Below are positions 9,033 through 18,075 of a stretch of 64,000 nucleotides of DNA, piece after piece. The stretch lies in assembly GCA_913777945.1 (NCBI GenBank), contig CAJYTY010000010.1, forward strand, positions 62,001 to 126,000, given 5' to 3'. Origin of the DNA: an uncultured Acinetobacter sp. Its GTDB lineage: Bacteria; Pseudomonadota; Gammaproteobacteria; Pseudomonadales; Moraxellaceae. How positions within the stretch are numbered: the stretch's first letter is position 1; the number at the start of each line of letters is the position of its first letter. Both the position numbers and the translations under genes were made by a program. The notes under the pieces were generated by a model. The model worked only from the letters and a program-made list of their open reading frames with translations, made no database searches and was not told the origin of the DNA.

Positions 9033-10535
9033 TTAACCTACGGACTGGCGAAGACTTGAGGGAGCGCCCCGTTTTAATTGTTGTATTAAATCGTAAAGAT
9101 GATGAATATTTAAACTTACTTTAGCACGAGTACAGGCAACATAAAGTAGTCTTAATTCCTCATCTGTAATTTTATGTTCTAGGCCATTTATTTTAAATTG
9201 GTAATCATCTTCGATATGCACACGATTCCATTCCAAGCCTTTGGCTTTGTGTGCAGTTGAAATCACATAATCTGCTTGCTCAATCGGCGTGATTTTGGCA
9301 AGTGCTTTCTTGAGTGGCTCAGTACCATGATCATCGACCAGTTTGACTAAAGGTTTGATGTCGCTCCCGTCATTAGTTTCGCAATATTCATGTACATCAT
9401 GCCATGAATTAAACCAAGCAAGCTCTGGTACATCGGTGATTCGTTTGCCTTGTTTGAGTAAACTAGCGGCATCCACAAAACGACTAAGTTTCTGATGATC
9501 AGCTTGTAGGCTGACTTTGTCGCCATGCACTAAACCAGAAAGTAGTAGTTCCATTGCACGCGCATTGGTACGACACAAAATTGCATCGCGCATTTTGGTA
9601 TGGGGTTTATTCACTACACTTGATTTAACATTTGGATTGCCCAATAGTGGAACAGTTTCGTTTAATGCGCCAAGCAGACTATTGGCAACATCAGCAATCG
9701 CATCACCAAAACGGAAAGAGGTCGTTAAGCGGCTTTCATGCAATGGCATCTGTTGCATAGCATTGACCGCGCCACGCCAAGCATAAATTTGCTGATGTGC
9801 ATCACCAACATAAATCACTTGTGTGCTTTTTTGACGTAGTAAAATACCCAACATGAGTGGGTCAGCATCTTGTGCTTCATCAAACAGAACATAATCTGTT
9901 GGAATATTGGGTTCTGATAAAGCCCAAAGTTTGAGGTAAATATCGTGACCAATCCCTGCTTGATGGTTTTGATCAATTGACTCTAACCAACGGCGTTCAA
10001 CTGCTGGATATAAGTGCTGTTGTAACGATTCAATATCATCTTGATGCAACCAGCTTGGTGCTTGAATATGGCGAGGGGCAGGGTATTGTGAGCTGGTCGA
10101 GCAGAAATAGCTGACAGCATTGGCAACCAAACTCGCAAGACGACTTGGCATCAGTACATATTTTTCATAACGTCCGCCCATGAGACGACGAAGTGTGATT
10201 GGTTCTAAACGATATTCTTTAGCGATAAAACTTGGGCTTAAGCGAGGCAGTCGTAATTTATCAGTCACGCCACGGGGTACGCTACGAAAGGCAAGAGAGT
10301 GAAAGGTACGACAATTTACATTTCCGTGAAATTTACTTTGTGCTTCAGATGCAATGGCTTTGTTAAAAGCCAAATACATACCACGCCGTTCGGGCATGGC
10401 ATCACTGATCATTTGTAAAGTTGTCGTTTTACCTGTGCCAGCATAGGCAATCACTTTAAAGGACTGACCTAAACGAGCGTTATCTATTGCAATCGCTTGC
10501 TCATAGGTAGCTTTGGGTTTCTCGATATTCGACAC
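9033..10535 (-). CDS. UvrD/Rep-family superfamily 1 DNA helicase
   Basis: A 500-residue ATP-dependent helicase with ordered SF1A motifs: Walker A YAGTGKTTT (31-39), Walker B VLFDEAQDADP (about 216-226), motif III GDAHQQIYAWRGA, motif V TAHKAKGLEWNRV and motif VI LLYVACTRAK near the end. It is shorter than UvrD or Rep (about 670-720), so accessory domains are reduced. It begins 9 bases downstream of hisIE and is followed by the AAA ATPase, probably in one transcript. The exact substrate is unknown. Confidence 0.88.
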   Translation of the reverse strand: MSNIEKPKATYEQAIAIDNARLGQSFKVIAYAGTGKTTTLQMISDAMPERRGMYLAFNKAIASEAQSKFHGNVNCRTFHSLAFRSVPRGVTDKLRLPRLSPSFIAKEYRLEPITLRRLMGGRYEKYVLMPSRLASLVANAVSYFCSTSSQYPAPRHIQAPSWLHQDDIESLQQHLYPAVERRWLESIDQNHQAGIGHDIYLKLWALSEPNIPTDYVLFDEAQDADPLMLGILLRQKSTQVIYVGDAHQQIYAWRGAVNAMQQMPLHESRLTTSFRFGDAIADVANSLLGALNETVPLLGNPNVKSSVVNKPHTKMRDAILCRTNARAMELLLSGLVHGDKVSLQADHQKLSRFVDAASLLKQGKRITDVPELAWFNSWHDVHEYCETNDGSDIKPLVKLVDDHGTEPLKKALAKITPIEQADYVISTAHKAKGLEWNRVHIEDDYQFKINGLEHKITDEELRLLYVACTRAKVSLNIHHLYDLIQQLKRGAPSSLRQSVG

Positions 10536-10544
10536 AGGCGAGGT

Positions 10545-11327
10545 TTACACTTCTTGACTACGATTGGCTTTTTCAACCAAACCAGAAAGACCTTGGCGAC
10601 GAGCCAATTCATCTAGCACTACTTGTGGATCAAGGTCGAAATAACCCAACATCACAATGCTGTGGAACCATAAATCTGCAACTTCATAAATGAGATCATG
10701 CTTATTTTCTAGAGAGGCATGTGCTGCATAATCTTTGGCTGCAATAATGCTTTCGATGCTTTCTTCGCCAACTTTTTCTAAAATTTTATTGATGCCTTTT
10801 TTGTATAGGCTCGCAACATAAGAACTATCCGCTTCAGCTTTTTTGCGTTCTTGCATCAAACGCCCTAAGTGACTGAGTACGTCAACTTGTTCAGCTTGAC
10901 CATGATCGTGTGTTTCGACTTTTGCAGATGCGCCGTAAATTGCAGTTGGATCTTTCAGTTGAGCATCAACAATTTCCCAACCTTGTGGCGTGAGTTTACG
11001 ATAAAAACAAGACTCACGACCTGTATGGCAAGCAATTCCACCATGCTGTTCAATTTGCAGAATAATCACATCAGCATCGCAATCCAAACGAATTTCATGC
11101 ACTGTTTGAAAGTGTCCTGATTCTTCGCCTTTGTGCCACAATTTTTGACGTGAACGTGAGTAATACACGGCTTGATTTTTTTCAGCCGTGAGTTGTAATG
11201 CATCACGATTCATCCATGCAACCATTAACACTCGACCAGTTTGATGATGTTGTGCAATGGTAGGAACAAGACCATTGGAATCAAATTTAACTTCATCTAA
11301 CCAGTTTGACATGAGTGAAAAATCCAT
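10545..11327 (-). CDS. hisI: Bifunctional phosphoribosyl-AMP cyclohydrolase / phosphoribosyl-ATP pyrophosphatase
   Basis: A 260-residue HisIE fusion catalysing steps 2 and 3 of histidine synthesis. The N-terminal cyclohydrolase has [12 protein letters not shown] and the metal-binding DCDAD and [10 protein letters not shown] motifs (about 64-108). The C-terminal pyrophosphohydrolase has [14 protein letters not shown] and [13 protein letters not shown]. The start could be the first Met or Met6 ([10 protein letters not shown]); neither has a strong ribosome binding site. No other his genes are nearby, which is normal for dispersed his loci in this group. Confidence 0.95.
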   Translation of the reverse strand: MDFSLMSNWLDEVKFDSNGLVPTIAQHHQTGRVLMVAWMNRDALQLTAEKNQAVYYSRSRQKLWHKGEESGHFQTVHEIRLDCDADVIILQIEQHGGIACHTGRESCFYRKLTPQGWEIVDAQLKDPTAIYGASAKVETHDHGQAEQVDVLSHLGRLMQERKKAEADSSYVASLYKKGINKILEKVGEESIESIIAAKDYAAHASLENKHDLIYEVADLWFHSIVMLGYFDLDPQVVLDELARRQGLSGLVEKANRSQEV

Positions 11328-11394
11328 TGAGTGGAAAGCCGTTAGTGTAGCGTTTGTGACTAGGGTTGGCTATGCTTGTTCGGGAAAAAATGCT

Positions 11395-11817
11395 TTAGGT
11401 GCTGGGTTGGATATAAGTGGCTATGATTTTTTTATTTTCTATTTCGAGAAAGGGTAATGCGTAAGCAACCATGACTCCTGTAATAAAAGAATAGTTTGAC
11501 CAAAACCAAGCATTAATTAGGAAATAGCAAAATGCAATAAATAGCCAAATTTTTAATAATTTTAGAAAGTACCTTTGCCATACCGTTATCAATAAAATAA
11601 ACGGGATACAATCAAATAACATGCCCCACCAAAAATGGGGTCCTGAGATTAATCTTGCTAATGATGATTTTGGATTCACTTGCCATTCGAGGAGTTGGTA
11701 GTGGAAATCTAGAAAACAAAATAAATTAAAAATGCTAGGGAGTAAGAACCAGCATCCTTTACGAATCGCCTTTCTTTTATCCTGCCGATACAAAGCCCAT
11801 AGAAAACTATATTTCAT
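11395..11817 (-). CDS. Hypothetical inner-membrane protein
   Basis: A 140-residue protein with about four hydrophobic segments, rich in Trp and Phe (for example HFWWGMLFDCIPFILLITVW). I recognise no family. It ends 67 bases before the hisIE start on the same strand and begins 34 bases after the VOC gene. Lower GC than its neighbours hints at weak conservation. Confidence 0.6.
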   Translation of the reverse strand: MKYSFLWALYRQDKRKAIRKGCWFLLPSIFNLFCFLDFHYQLLEWQVNPKSSLARLISGPHFWWGMLFDCIPFILLITVWQRYFLKLLKIWLFIAFCYFLINAWFWSNYSFITGVMVAYALPFLEIENKKIIATYIQPST

Positions 11818-11851
11818 GTCTAACCTTATTTTTATTGATGAATTTTAATTT

Positions 11852-12238
11852 TTAAGTGTTGAGATAATTCGAGATTTCAATCAAGTTCTGATCTGGGTCA
11901 CGTAAATAGATTGATAAAATTTTTCCTGTTGCTCCAGTTCTTTCAATAGGACCTTCAACGATCTCTATGTTTAATGTGTGAAGATGTGCAATCACGTCCT
12001 TTAAAGGTGTTTCAGCAATAAAACATAAATCCGCAGAACCTGCGGTCGGACGAAGTGCTTTAGGTTCAAACTCTTTTCCAACTTGATGCAAATTGATTTT
12101 CTGAGGACCAAATTGAAGTGCCTTACGATTTTCACCGAAAGTAATCACTTCAAAATTCAGGGCAGACTGATAAAACTGACAAGTTGTTTCAATATTAGCG
12201 ACTGTCAGAACTAAATGGTCTAAATGACTTATTTTCAT
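11852..12238 (-). CDS. VOC-family (glyoxalase/bleomycin resistance fold) protein
   Basis: A 128-residue single-domain VOC protein. It begins ISHLDHLVLTVANIETTCQFY, giving the first metal-ligand His, and ends with YLRDPDQNLIEISNY, carrying the C-terminal Glu. Members are metal-dependent dioxygenases, isomerases or resistance proteins, and the substrate cannot be told from sequence. It lies 26 bases after the FAD monooxygenase, so the two may act on the same small molecule. Confidence 0.88.
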   Translation of the reverse strand: MKISHLDHLVLTVANIETTCQFYQSALNFEVITFGENRKALQFGPQKINLHQVGKEFEPKALRPTAGSADLCFIAETPLKDVIAHLHTLNIEIVEGPIERTGATGKILSIYLRDPDQNLIEISNYLNT

Positions 12239-12264
12239 TTTTAATTCAAATCCTATTTTTGCGC

Positions 12265-13581
12265 TTAATCATATTCAGGTAGTGATTGATTGTTTTGAAT
12301 CAAGACATTTTGATTGTGTTGGTATGTCGCAATCTGTTGATAGCTCATTTGTTCGAACATGCCCGTTTTTAAGCCTGAAATGGTAATCGCCATTTCTTTA
12401 CGGAAATAGGGGATTTGATACATCCACGGGAAGGTCAGATCACGTATGCCACCCGCCAACCAATGATCAGATTGATACAGCGGAGTCAGTAAACGACTAA
12501 GGAACTGATAGAATTGAGTCGAGGATCGACGCTGTTGGTGATAGTGTTGCCATAATATCGACCAGTCAATTTGTTGATTTTTCTGAGCAGCTTGTAATGA
12601 TTGGGAAAAAGCCCACGCATCTAAAAGTGCCATATTTGCCCCTTGTCCGAGTTGTGGGCTCATGGCATGTGCAGCATCACCAATCACCCCGATTCGACCT
12701 TGTCCAAATTTTGACATGACCACATCACGATATTGAGCAGATAACCATTGCGGTTGATTTTGTTCATCCAATAAAAGCTGTTTAAGCCATTCTGCGACTT
12801 CGGGCCAGCGCTTAGAAATTTGCTGTAACCAATTCTGTTCTGATTCGTCAGTTTTTAAGAATGATTGCAATTGTGAAGTTGGCAAACTCCAAAATACACT
12901 GGAAAGCCTTTGCTGAGGAGCAGTTGGGATAGCACCTGTTGGCAGAACGCCCATCATGATTTTAGATCGATCATAAAATTGATGAAGAATTTCAGGATTC
13001 AAGCTTAGGCATTCAGGCACGATTGTCCATGCAGCTCCCCACGGATAAGCTTGATCAACCTTGACCCAAGCTTTGGGGCGGAGTTGACTGCGCGCGCCAT
13101 TGGCAATCAATACCGCATCGAAACAGTCATCAAAGTTATGTTGTTGGTGAGTGCCAAATAATCGAATTTCATTCGGCTGTTCTTCAATTTTCTCAATGTT
13201 ATGACTCATTCGCCAAGTGACATGACTTGCATATTCCGCCAATTTTTCAGTTAAGACATGACATAAGGTTGCACGATGAATACCAAGACCATAAAGGTTG
13301 TTACCTGCCTGATGATAGTGGCTATTCACCAAGAGACGTTTATTGGGAAGTTGCCCTTCTAAACCTGTGACTTTCGCACCGAGTTTTAACGCCTGATCGA
13401 GTACGCCTAAATGTTCAAAAACAGCCAAACCCGCAGGTTGTAGTAATAAACCAGCACCAACAGGAGAGAGTTTGTCAACTTGTTCAAAAATCGTAACGTG
13501 ATGACCTTCTCGCGCAAGAAGAATCGCTGTTGCAAGTCCTGCTGTACCTGCACCAATAATGGCAAAGTGTGGAGTTTTCAT
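12265..13581 (-). CDS. FAD-dependent monooxygenase (PHBH/UbiH type)
   Basis: A 438-residue class A flavoprotein hydroxylase. The dinucleotide-binding motif IIGAGTAGLATAILLAREG is at residues 8-26, and the second FAD motif IGDAAHAMSPQLGQGANMAL is near residue 290-310. There is no signal peptide, so it is cytosolic. The substrate is probably an aromatic or polar hydrophobic compound, but this is not determined. The gene sits alone behind the ubiB terminator with the VOC gene downstream. Confidence 0.85.
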   Translation of the reverse strand: MKTPHFAIIGAGTAGLATAILLAREGHHVTIFEQVDKLSPVGAGLLLQPAGLAVFEHLGVLDQALKLGAKVTGLEGQLPNKRLLVNSHYHQAGNNLYGLGIHRATLCHVLTEKLAEYASHVTWRMSHNIEKIEEQPNEIRLFGTHQQHNFDDCFDAVLIANGARSQLRPKAWVKVDQAYPWGAAWTIVPECLSLNPEILHQFYDRSKIMMGVLPTGAIPTAPQQRLSSVFWSLPTSQLQSFLKTDESEQNWLQQISKRWPEVAEWLKQLLLDEQNQPQWLSAQYRDVVMSKFGQGRIGVIGDAAHAMSPQLGQGANMALLDAWAFSQSLQAAQKNQQIDWSILWQHYHQQRRSSTQFYQFLSRLLTPLYQSDHWLAGGIRDLTFPWMYQIPYFRKEMAITISGLKTGMFEQMSYQQIATYQHNQNVLIQNNQSLPEYD

Positions 13582-13668
13582 TATTTATTCTTTTTTAAGG
13601 ATCTATAAATTTGTTGAGTTATGATCTTAATTGAAACTAAACGATTTTTGAAAAGAAATCTTAACCAT

Positions 13669-13700
13669 AAAAAATCCCTTGCTCTGACAAGGGATTTTTG
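13669..13700 (-). terminator. Rho-independent terminator after ubiB
   Basis: A perfect 12-bp stem, AAAAATCCCTTG/CAAGGGATTTTT, with a 6-base loop lies just after the ubiB stop. It ends the ubiE-ubiJ-ubiB transcript and, because of the A run on one side, could work in both directions. Confidence 0.92.
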
Positions 13701-13703
13701 AAC

Positions 13704-15323
13704 TTATTTCATAATTCGCCAAACTGCAATCAGTGCACTTAATACGATTAAAATGATGGAGACAAACCAAGGACTAATAATCGCAATGGTGAGCATAATC
13801 AGCATAGTGCTACCAAACATCCAACTACGGCGTTGCTGTTGTTGCATTTGTAAGCGCATTTGCTGAATTTCACGGAGTTGCTTATCTTGCCAAGCCGATT
13901 GATTTTTCAAACCATTCAAGCTATCAATCAGTAAGCTTGGGATATCTTGAGCACCTAATAATAGATCTGGGATTTGTTGTCCAAGTTCTTTGATATTTTT
14001 GACTGGATTCATATTGGCTTTGACCCATTCGGTCAAAATCGGTTTAGCCAGCTTCCAAATATCGAGTTGTGGGTAAAGATCTGTGCCTAAGCCTTCTACG
14101 TGTACCAATGTTTTGAGTAATAGCATCAATTGCGGCGGAATTTCCAAATGGAAACGACGTGCAATATCCATCACCTGAATCAAAATTCCTGCGAAATCTA
14201 ATTGATCCATCGGTTTTGATACCATTGGACCAACAGTACGGCGCATCTCACGTGACAAGGCATCTTGATCTGTGCCCGGTGGAATCCAGCCTGCTTGATG
14301 TACGATCTGAATCAGTTGCATAAAGTTGCTATTCATTACTGCAAGCAACATACGGGCAACTGTCATCTGGTCATGTTTGGACAGTTCACCCATGATGGCG
14401 CAATCTAGAGCAATAAAGCGCGGATTACTTGGGTTAATGGTTTCAACAAATACATTACCTGGATGCATGTCGGCATGGAAAAAGTTGTCTCGAAATACTT
14501 GGGTAAAGAAGATGGTTAAACCTTTTTCAGCCAAGTCTGCACGATCCATACCCAAACGATCAAAGGTTGCGATATCTGAAATAGGTACACCCGTGATGCG
14601 TTCAGCCACCATCACATCTTTACTGTCCATATAGACTTCAGGCACGTACATCATGCTTGAGCCCGTAAAGTAATGACGCATTCGGCGGGTATTGTCCGCT
14701 TCTAGACTCAGATCAAGCTCATTCAAGATAATTTGACGATAGTCTTGAATGATTTCAGTCAGATGTAAGGCGCGAGCAGCCTCTAAACGATTTTCAAGCC
14801 AATCACCCAGCCAAGCTAAGATTTCAAAGTCTTGCAGAATTTGATTACGAATATCAGGGCGAGTGACTTTCACCACTACTTCACGACCATCATGCAGAGC
14901 CGCAGTATGAACTTGTGCAATCGATGCCGCAGCGAGGGGTTGCTCATCAAAGCGAGAGAATAATGTGGATACATCTGCTTTGAGCGATTCTTGTATACGT
15001 TGTTTGGCCAATTGGGTGTCATACGGTTTGACACGGTCTTGTAACAACACCAATTGTGATAATACTTCTGGTGGAATCAAATCACGGCGAGTAGAGAGTA
15101 ATTGTCCAAGTTTAATGGCTAACGGGCCCATATCCTCTAATGCTTCTTTAAGCTTGAGTGGATTTTTTTTCTCTCGACTTGACCATGCCGCAGGATGGGT
15201 TTTGATAATGTTTAGGGCATGGCGGGCTTTAACTGGTAATTCTTCCGCAGGGAACAAGGTGTCAAGGCGATAATGTGCTGCAATACGCCAGAGTTCGAGT
15301 AACCGTGTAACATGCGGAATCAT
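13704..15323 (-). CDS. ubiB: Ubiquinone biosynthesis kinase-like protein UbiB
   Basis: A 539-residue atypical kinase/ATPase of the ABC1/ADCK family needed for ubiquinone production. The KxGQ motif is in IKLGQLLSTRRDLIP (about 70-84), the Ala-rich loop is AAASIAQVHTA, the catalytic loop is HADMHPGNVFVE and the metal-binding motif is LDCAIMG. Two hydrophobic helices close the C terminus (WMFGSTMLIMLTIAIISPWF and after), anchoring it to the inner membrane. It follows ubiJ by 12 bases. Confidence 0.95.
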   Translation of the reverse strand: MIPHVTRLLELWRIAAHYRLDTLFPAEELPVKARHALNIIKTHPAAWSSREKKNPLKLKEALEDMGPLAIKLGQLLSTRRDLIPPEVLSQLVLLQDRVKPYDTQLAKQRIQESLKADVSTLFSRFDEQPLAAASIAQVHTAALHDGREVVVKVTRPDIRNQILQDFEILAWLGDWLENRLEAARALHLTEIIQDYRQIILNELDLSLEADNTRRMRHYFTGSSMMYVPEVYMDSKDVMVAERITGVPISDIATFDRLGMDRADLAEKGLTIFFTQVFRDNFFHADMHPGNVFVETINPSNPRFIALDCAIMGELSKHDQMTVARMLLAVMNSNFMQLIQIVHQAGWIPPGTDQDALSREMRRTVGPMVSKPMDQLDFAGILIQVMDIARRFHLEIPPQLMLLLKTLVHVEGLGTDLYPQLDIWKLAKPILTEWVKANMNPVKNIKELGQQIPDLLLGAQDIPSLLIDSLNGLKNQSAWQDKQLREIQQMRLQMQQQQRRSWMFGSTMLIMLTIAIISPWFVSIILIVLSALIAVWRIMK

Positions 15324-15335
15324 ATAAAATCTTAC

Positions 15336-16016
15336 CTAGTCTTGTGAGAAATGTTTTGCTGGATTAAATGAAGCGTGTAACTGTTGCAACCTTGCTTCTA
15401 AACGATCTAATTCTTGATTGAGTTGACGTGTCTCGCGATGAAGATCATCCATTTGCCAACGTGGTGCAAATAAACCACTATCTTCTTTTAAAGTATCTTC
15501 AATAAAGAACAAATGGCTTTGTAATGAACGCTTGAGTTGTTTGGGTGCAAGTTGAATCTTACCCAGTTCATGTGCCAGTTGCGGACCAATCCAAGGGGAT
15601 AAATGCGCAGCGAGATCAGGCTCAGCTTGCTGCATAATTCTTTGAATATCTTGTAATAGATGATAATCGCCTTGTAGGGGAATATTACCAATCTGATCCA
15701 TATCACTCAGCAATAATTTAATTAACTCAACAACATTTTCAACTTGTAATGTCGCAGTTGCATCGGTGATTTTGTATTGAGGATCAAATGGACGCTGTTC
15801 AAAAATAGAAGGCTTTTGACTCTGTCCCGTTACGGTGGGCTCTAGACGAACTTCATTTTCATCAAAAAAAACATCAACTGAGAGTTGTGGGCTATCAATC
15901 ACAACACGTAATAATTGCCCTTGCAGTTGATTGAGTTGAATACGTGTAATCGCATCCAAATCAATCACATGATGAATGATACGTTCGACTGCACCGAGTG
16001 CTAAAATCGACCACAT
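15336..16016 (-). CDS. ubiJ: Ubiquinone biosynthesis accessory factor UbiJ (SCP2 domain)
   Basis: A 226-residue protein with an N-terminal SCP2-like lipid-binding domain (about 10-110) and a C-terminal coiled coil (RETRQLNQELDRLEARLQQL). UbiJ, with UbiK, organises the soluble Ubi complex that hydroxylates and methylates the quinone ring. Identification rests on size, domain order and position between ubiE and ubiB. Confidence 0.9.
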   Translation of the reverse strand: MWSILALGAVERIIHHVIDLDAITRIQLNQLQGQLLRVVIDSPQLSVDVFFDENEVRLEPTVTGQSQKPSIFEQRPFDPQYKITDATATLQVENVVELIKLLLSDMDQIGNIPLQGDYHLLQDIQRIMQQAEPDLAAHLSPWIGPQLAHELGKIQLAPKQLKRSLQSHLFFIEDTLKEDSGLFAPRWQMDDLHRETRQLNQELDRLEARLQQLHASFNPAKHFSQD

Positions 16017-16026
16017 ATCTTAAGCC

Positions 16027-16968
16027 TTAAAGTTTGAATCCGCGGTGAACTGCAACAATACCACCAGTGAGATTATGGTAGTCACAGCTTTGGAAGCCTG
16101 CATTTTCCATCATGCCTTTGAGGGTACGTTGGTCTGGATGCATACGAATAGATTCTGCAAGATACTTGTAACTTTCAGAGTCATTTGCAACGAGTTTACC
16201 CATGATTGGTAATGCAGTGAATGAATAAAGATCGTAAAGCTTAGAGAATGGTTCGAACACAGGTTTAGAGAATTCGAGAATCAATAAACGACCACCTGGT
16301 TTAAGTACGCGATACATGGCTTGTAGTGCGGCATCTTTATCCGTCACGTTACGTAAACCAAAACTGATGGTCACTAAATCAAAACTATTATCGGCAAAGG
16401 GTTCTAATGTTTCAGCGTTGGCAAGTACGAAATCAACGTTAGTACAGCCAGCATCAATCAGACGATCGCGACCTACATTTAGCATGGATTCATTGATGTC
16501 TGAGAGTACGACATGACCTTGTGGACCGACTTCACGGCTAAATACTTTTGCTAAGTCACCTGTACCACCAGCAATATCAAGTACATGTTGACCACGGCGA
16601 ACACCTGACATATTAATCGCAAAACGTTTCCAAATACGATGGATACCGAATGACATCAGGTCATTCATAATGTCATATTTACTTGCAACCGAATGAAAAA
16701 CTTCAGCAACTTTTTGTGCCTTATCATCACTGCTTACAGTTTGATAGCCAAAGTGAGTGGTTGCTCCAACATTTCCCGTGTTGGCACCACGTGGCAAATT
16801 ATATTTTGGTACTGATGTATTCGGTGTTGATGTTGAACCTTGTTGTAACGATTGCTGTTGACCTTGAGGTGCTCCTTGAGGAAGTGGAGAACTGAGGAAA
16901 GGACTGACTTTGTCTGAACTTGGGTTTTGCTCAACTTCTGGGGTAGGCTGTTGGTTTTCGTTAGACAT
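16027..16968 (-). CDS. ubiE: Ubiquinone/menaquinone C-methyltransferase UbiE (N-terminal extension)
   Basis: A 313-residue SAM-dependent methyltransferase of ubiquinone synthesis. The catalytic core starts near residue 70 at [23 protein letters not shown] motif I is [13 protein letters not shown] and the second signature is [17 protein letters not shown]. Typical UbiE is about 250 residues. Here some 60 extra residues rich in Gln, Ser, Pro and Asn precede the core. The ATG has a good GGAG site upstream, so the extension is probably translated. First gene of the ubiE-ubiJ-ubiB operon. Confidence 0.95.
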   Translation of the reverse strand: MSNENQQPTPEVEQNPSSDKVSPFLSSPLPQGAPQGQQQSLQQGSTSTPNTSVPKYNLPRGANTGNVGATTHFGYQTVSSDDKAQKVAEVFHSVASKYDIMNDLMSFGIHRIWKRFAINMSGVRRGQHVLDIAGGTGDLAKVFSREVGPQGHVVLSDINESMLNVGRDRLIDAGCTNVDFVLANAETLEPFADNSFDLVTISFGLRNVTDKDAALQAMYRVLKPGGRLLILEFSKPVFEPFSKLYDLYSFTALPIMGKLVANDSESYKYLAESIRMHPDQRTLKGMMENAGFQSCDYHNLTGGIVAVHRGFKL

Positions 16969-17124
16969 TGTTTTCTCCTAAACTTTCGCTCTAGCGGCAC
17001 GAATCAGCAAGCATGATGACAGATTTTGTATTTTTTTACAGGGTTTAGCATATCATTGTTATGAATAATATACAGAAAGTCACACGCTCAAAAGCATTTT
17101 TAATTTTTGTTTTGGAATTCAATA

Positions 17125-17148
17125 ATCCCTCTTAACACGAAGAGGGAT
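17125..17148 (-). terminator. Possible terminator after the FFLEELY-type gene
   Basis: ATCCCTCTT and AAGAGGGAT form a 9-bp perfect stem with a 6-base loop, 16 bases beyond the stop at 17164. There is no clear T run, so termination is only likely. Confidence 0.45.
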
Positions 17149-17163
17149 GGCTATCAATTCAAT

Positions 17164-17871
17164 TTAGTCACGAAATGGGTTTGGGTGACCAGCGTGGACT
17201 TTTTCGATGATTTCACGTTCTTTTGCCGTAAATGTTTTGATAAACGTTGCAGCAGACTTCATTGGTTTCATTGCAGCAAAACCTTCTTGGATAAACTCGT
17301 ACATACGTTCAAATTGATATTTGGTTGCAATGCCTTTACACATTTTAAAAGCCGCATACATCATCGTAGAGCGCATATACTTATCTAATGTGAGACCAAG
17401 CTCGTCAAGTAATTGTAATTGTTCATAACGTACATCGCCTTGATCGAGTTTGACTAAGGTCTGGCGCATGATTTCATCAGTTAATGGTGTTTCTAAAGGA
17501 TAATCTTTGAGTAGTTGTTCTGCGACTTGTTCATCGAGTTGAGTGGCAAGTACAGCAAGACTGACTGATTTTGTTCCTGTTTTAATTGCATTTTCAGGGA
17601 GTAAGCTTTCTGCTTTATGTGCATATTTCAACAGGCGTTCGATTTGCTGTGCAATTGCATCAAAATCAGGACCACCGTACAAGCGATTGAGAAAATACTG
17701 TGCCATCAGTTGATTTTCAGGCAGAGCAAAAAATTCTTTATGGGTTTCTGCGATGCGTGCTTTCATCCACGCTTGTACTTCATGCAGACGTTGCTTAAGT
17801 GCTGGATTTTGGTGGTAATTCAGAGTCTGGTATTGTAATAAAAGATGATCAAATGCAGCGAGTTTTGACAT
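17164..17871 (-). CDS. FFLEELY-motif-like hypothetical protein
   Basis: A cytosolic 235-residue helical protein of unknown function. YFLNRLYGGPDF near residue 59-70 resembles the FFLEELYG motif that names a small uncharacterised proteobacterial family; this is recognition by eye. I chose the internal ATG (MSKLAAFDHL) because the upstream in-frame ATG at 17931 adds 20 residues unlike the rest and reaches into the intergenic region. It stands alone between ubiE and pap. Confidence 0.7.
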   Translation of the reverse strand: MSKLAAFDHLLLQYQTLNYHQNPALKQRLHEVQAWMKARIAETHKEFFALPENQLMAQYFLNRLYGGPDFDAIAQQIERLLKYAHKAESLLPENAIKTGTKSVSLAVLATQLDEQVAEQLLKDYPLETPLTDEIMRQTLVKLDQGDVRYEQLQLLDELGLTLDKYMRSTMMYAAFKMCKGIATKYQFERMYEFIQEGFAAMKPMKSAATFIKTFTAKEREIIEKVHAGHPNPFRD

Positions 17872-18012
17872 ATTCGAACTCAAAGAAAATAAAACCAGAA
17901 AATCATAGGCTGCATCATAACGAAGAACCATGACAGCTTAAACCCTAAATGTCTAACAATCGGTCAGTATGTTTATACACTGATTTTACTCTACAGAAAC
18001 TGTACAAGGGTT

Positions 18013-18043
18013 TTGCATTCAGTGAAATAGATTTCACTATACT
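18013..18043 (+). promoter_or_regulatory. Candidate pap promoter with palindromic operator in the spacer
   Basis: TTGCAT (18013-18018) and TATACT (18038-18043) are separated by 19 bases, which is long. The spacer contains a perfect inverted repeat, AGTGAAAT-AG-ATTTCACT (18021-18038), overlapping the first base of the -10. The geometry suggests control by a dimeric regulator. The identity of the regulator is unknown. Confidence 0.5.
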
Positions 18044-18075
18044 TATTCTTAATAATTAGCCATTTAGAGCAGAAC

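Noticed and set aside
7626..10535. Calling the ATPase/helicase pair a Gabija defence system
   Set aside because: The ATPase has no TOPRIM nuclease, the order is reversed and there are no mobile-element signs, so only a neutral description is justified.
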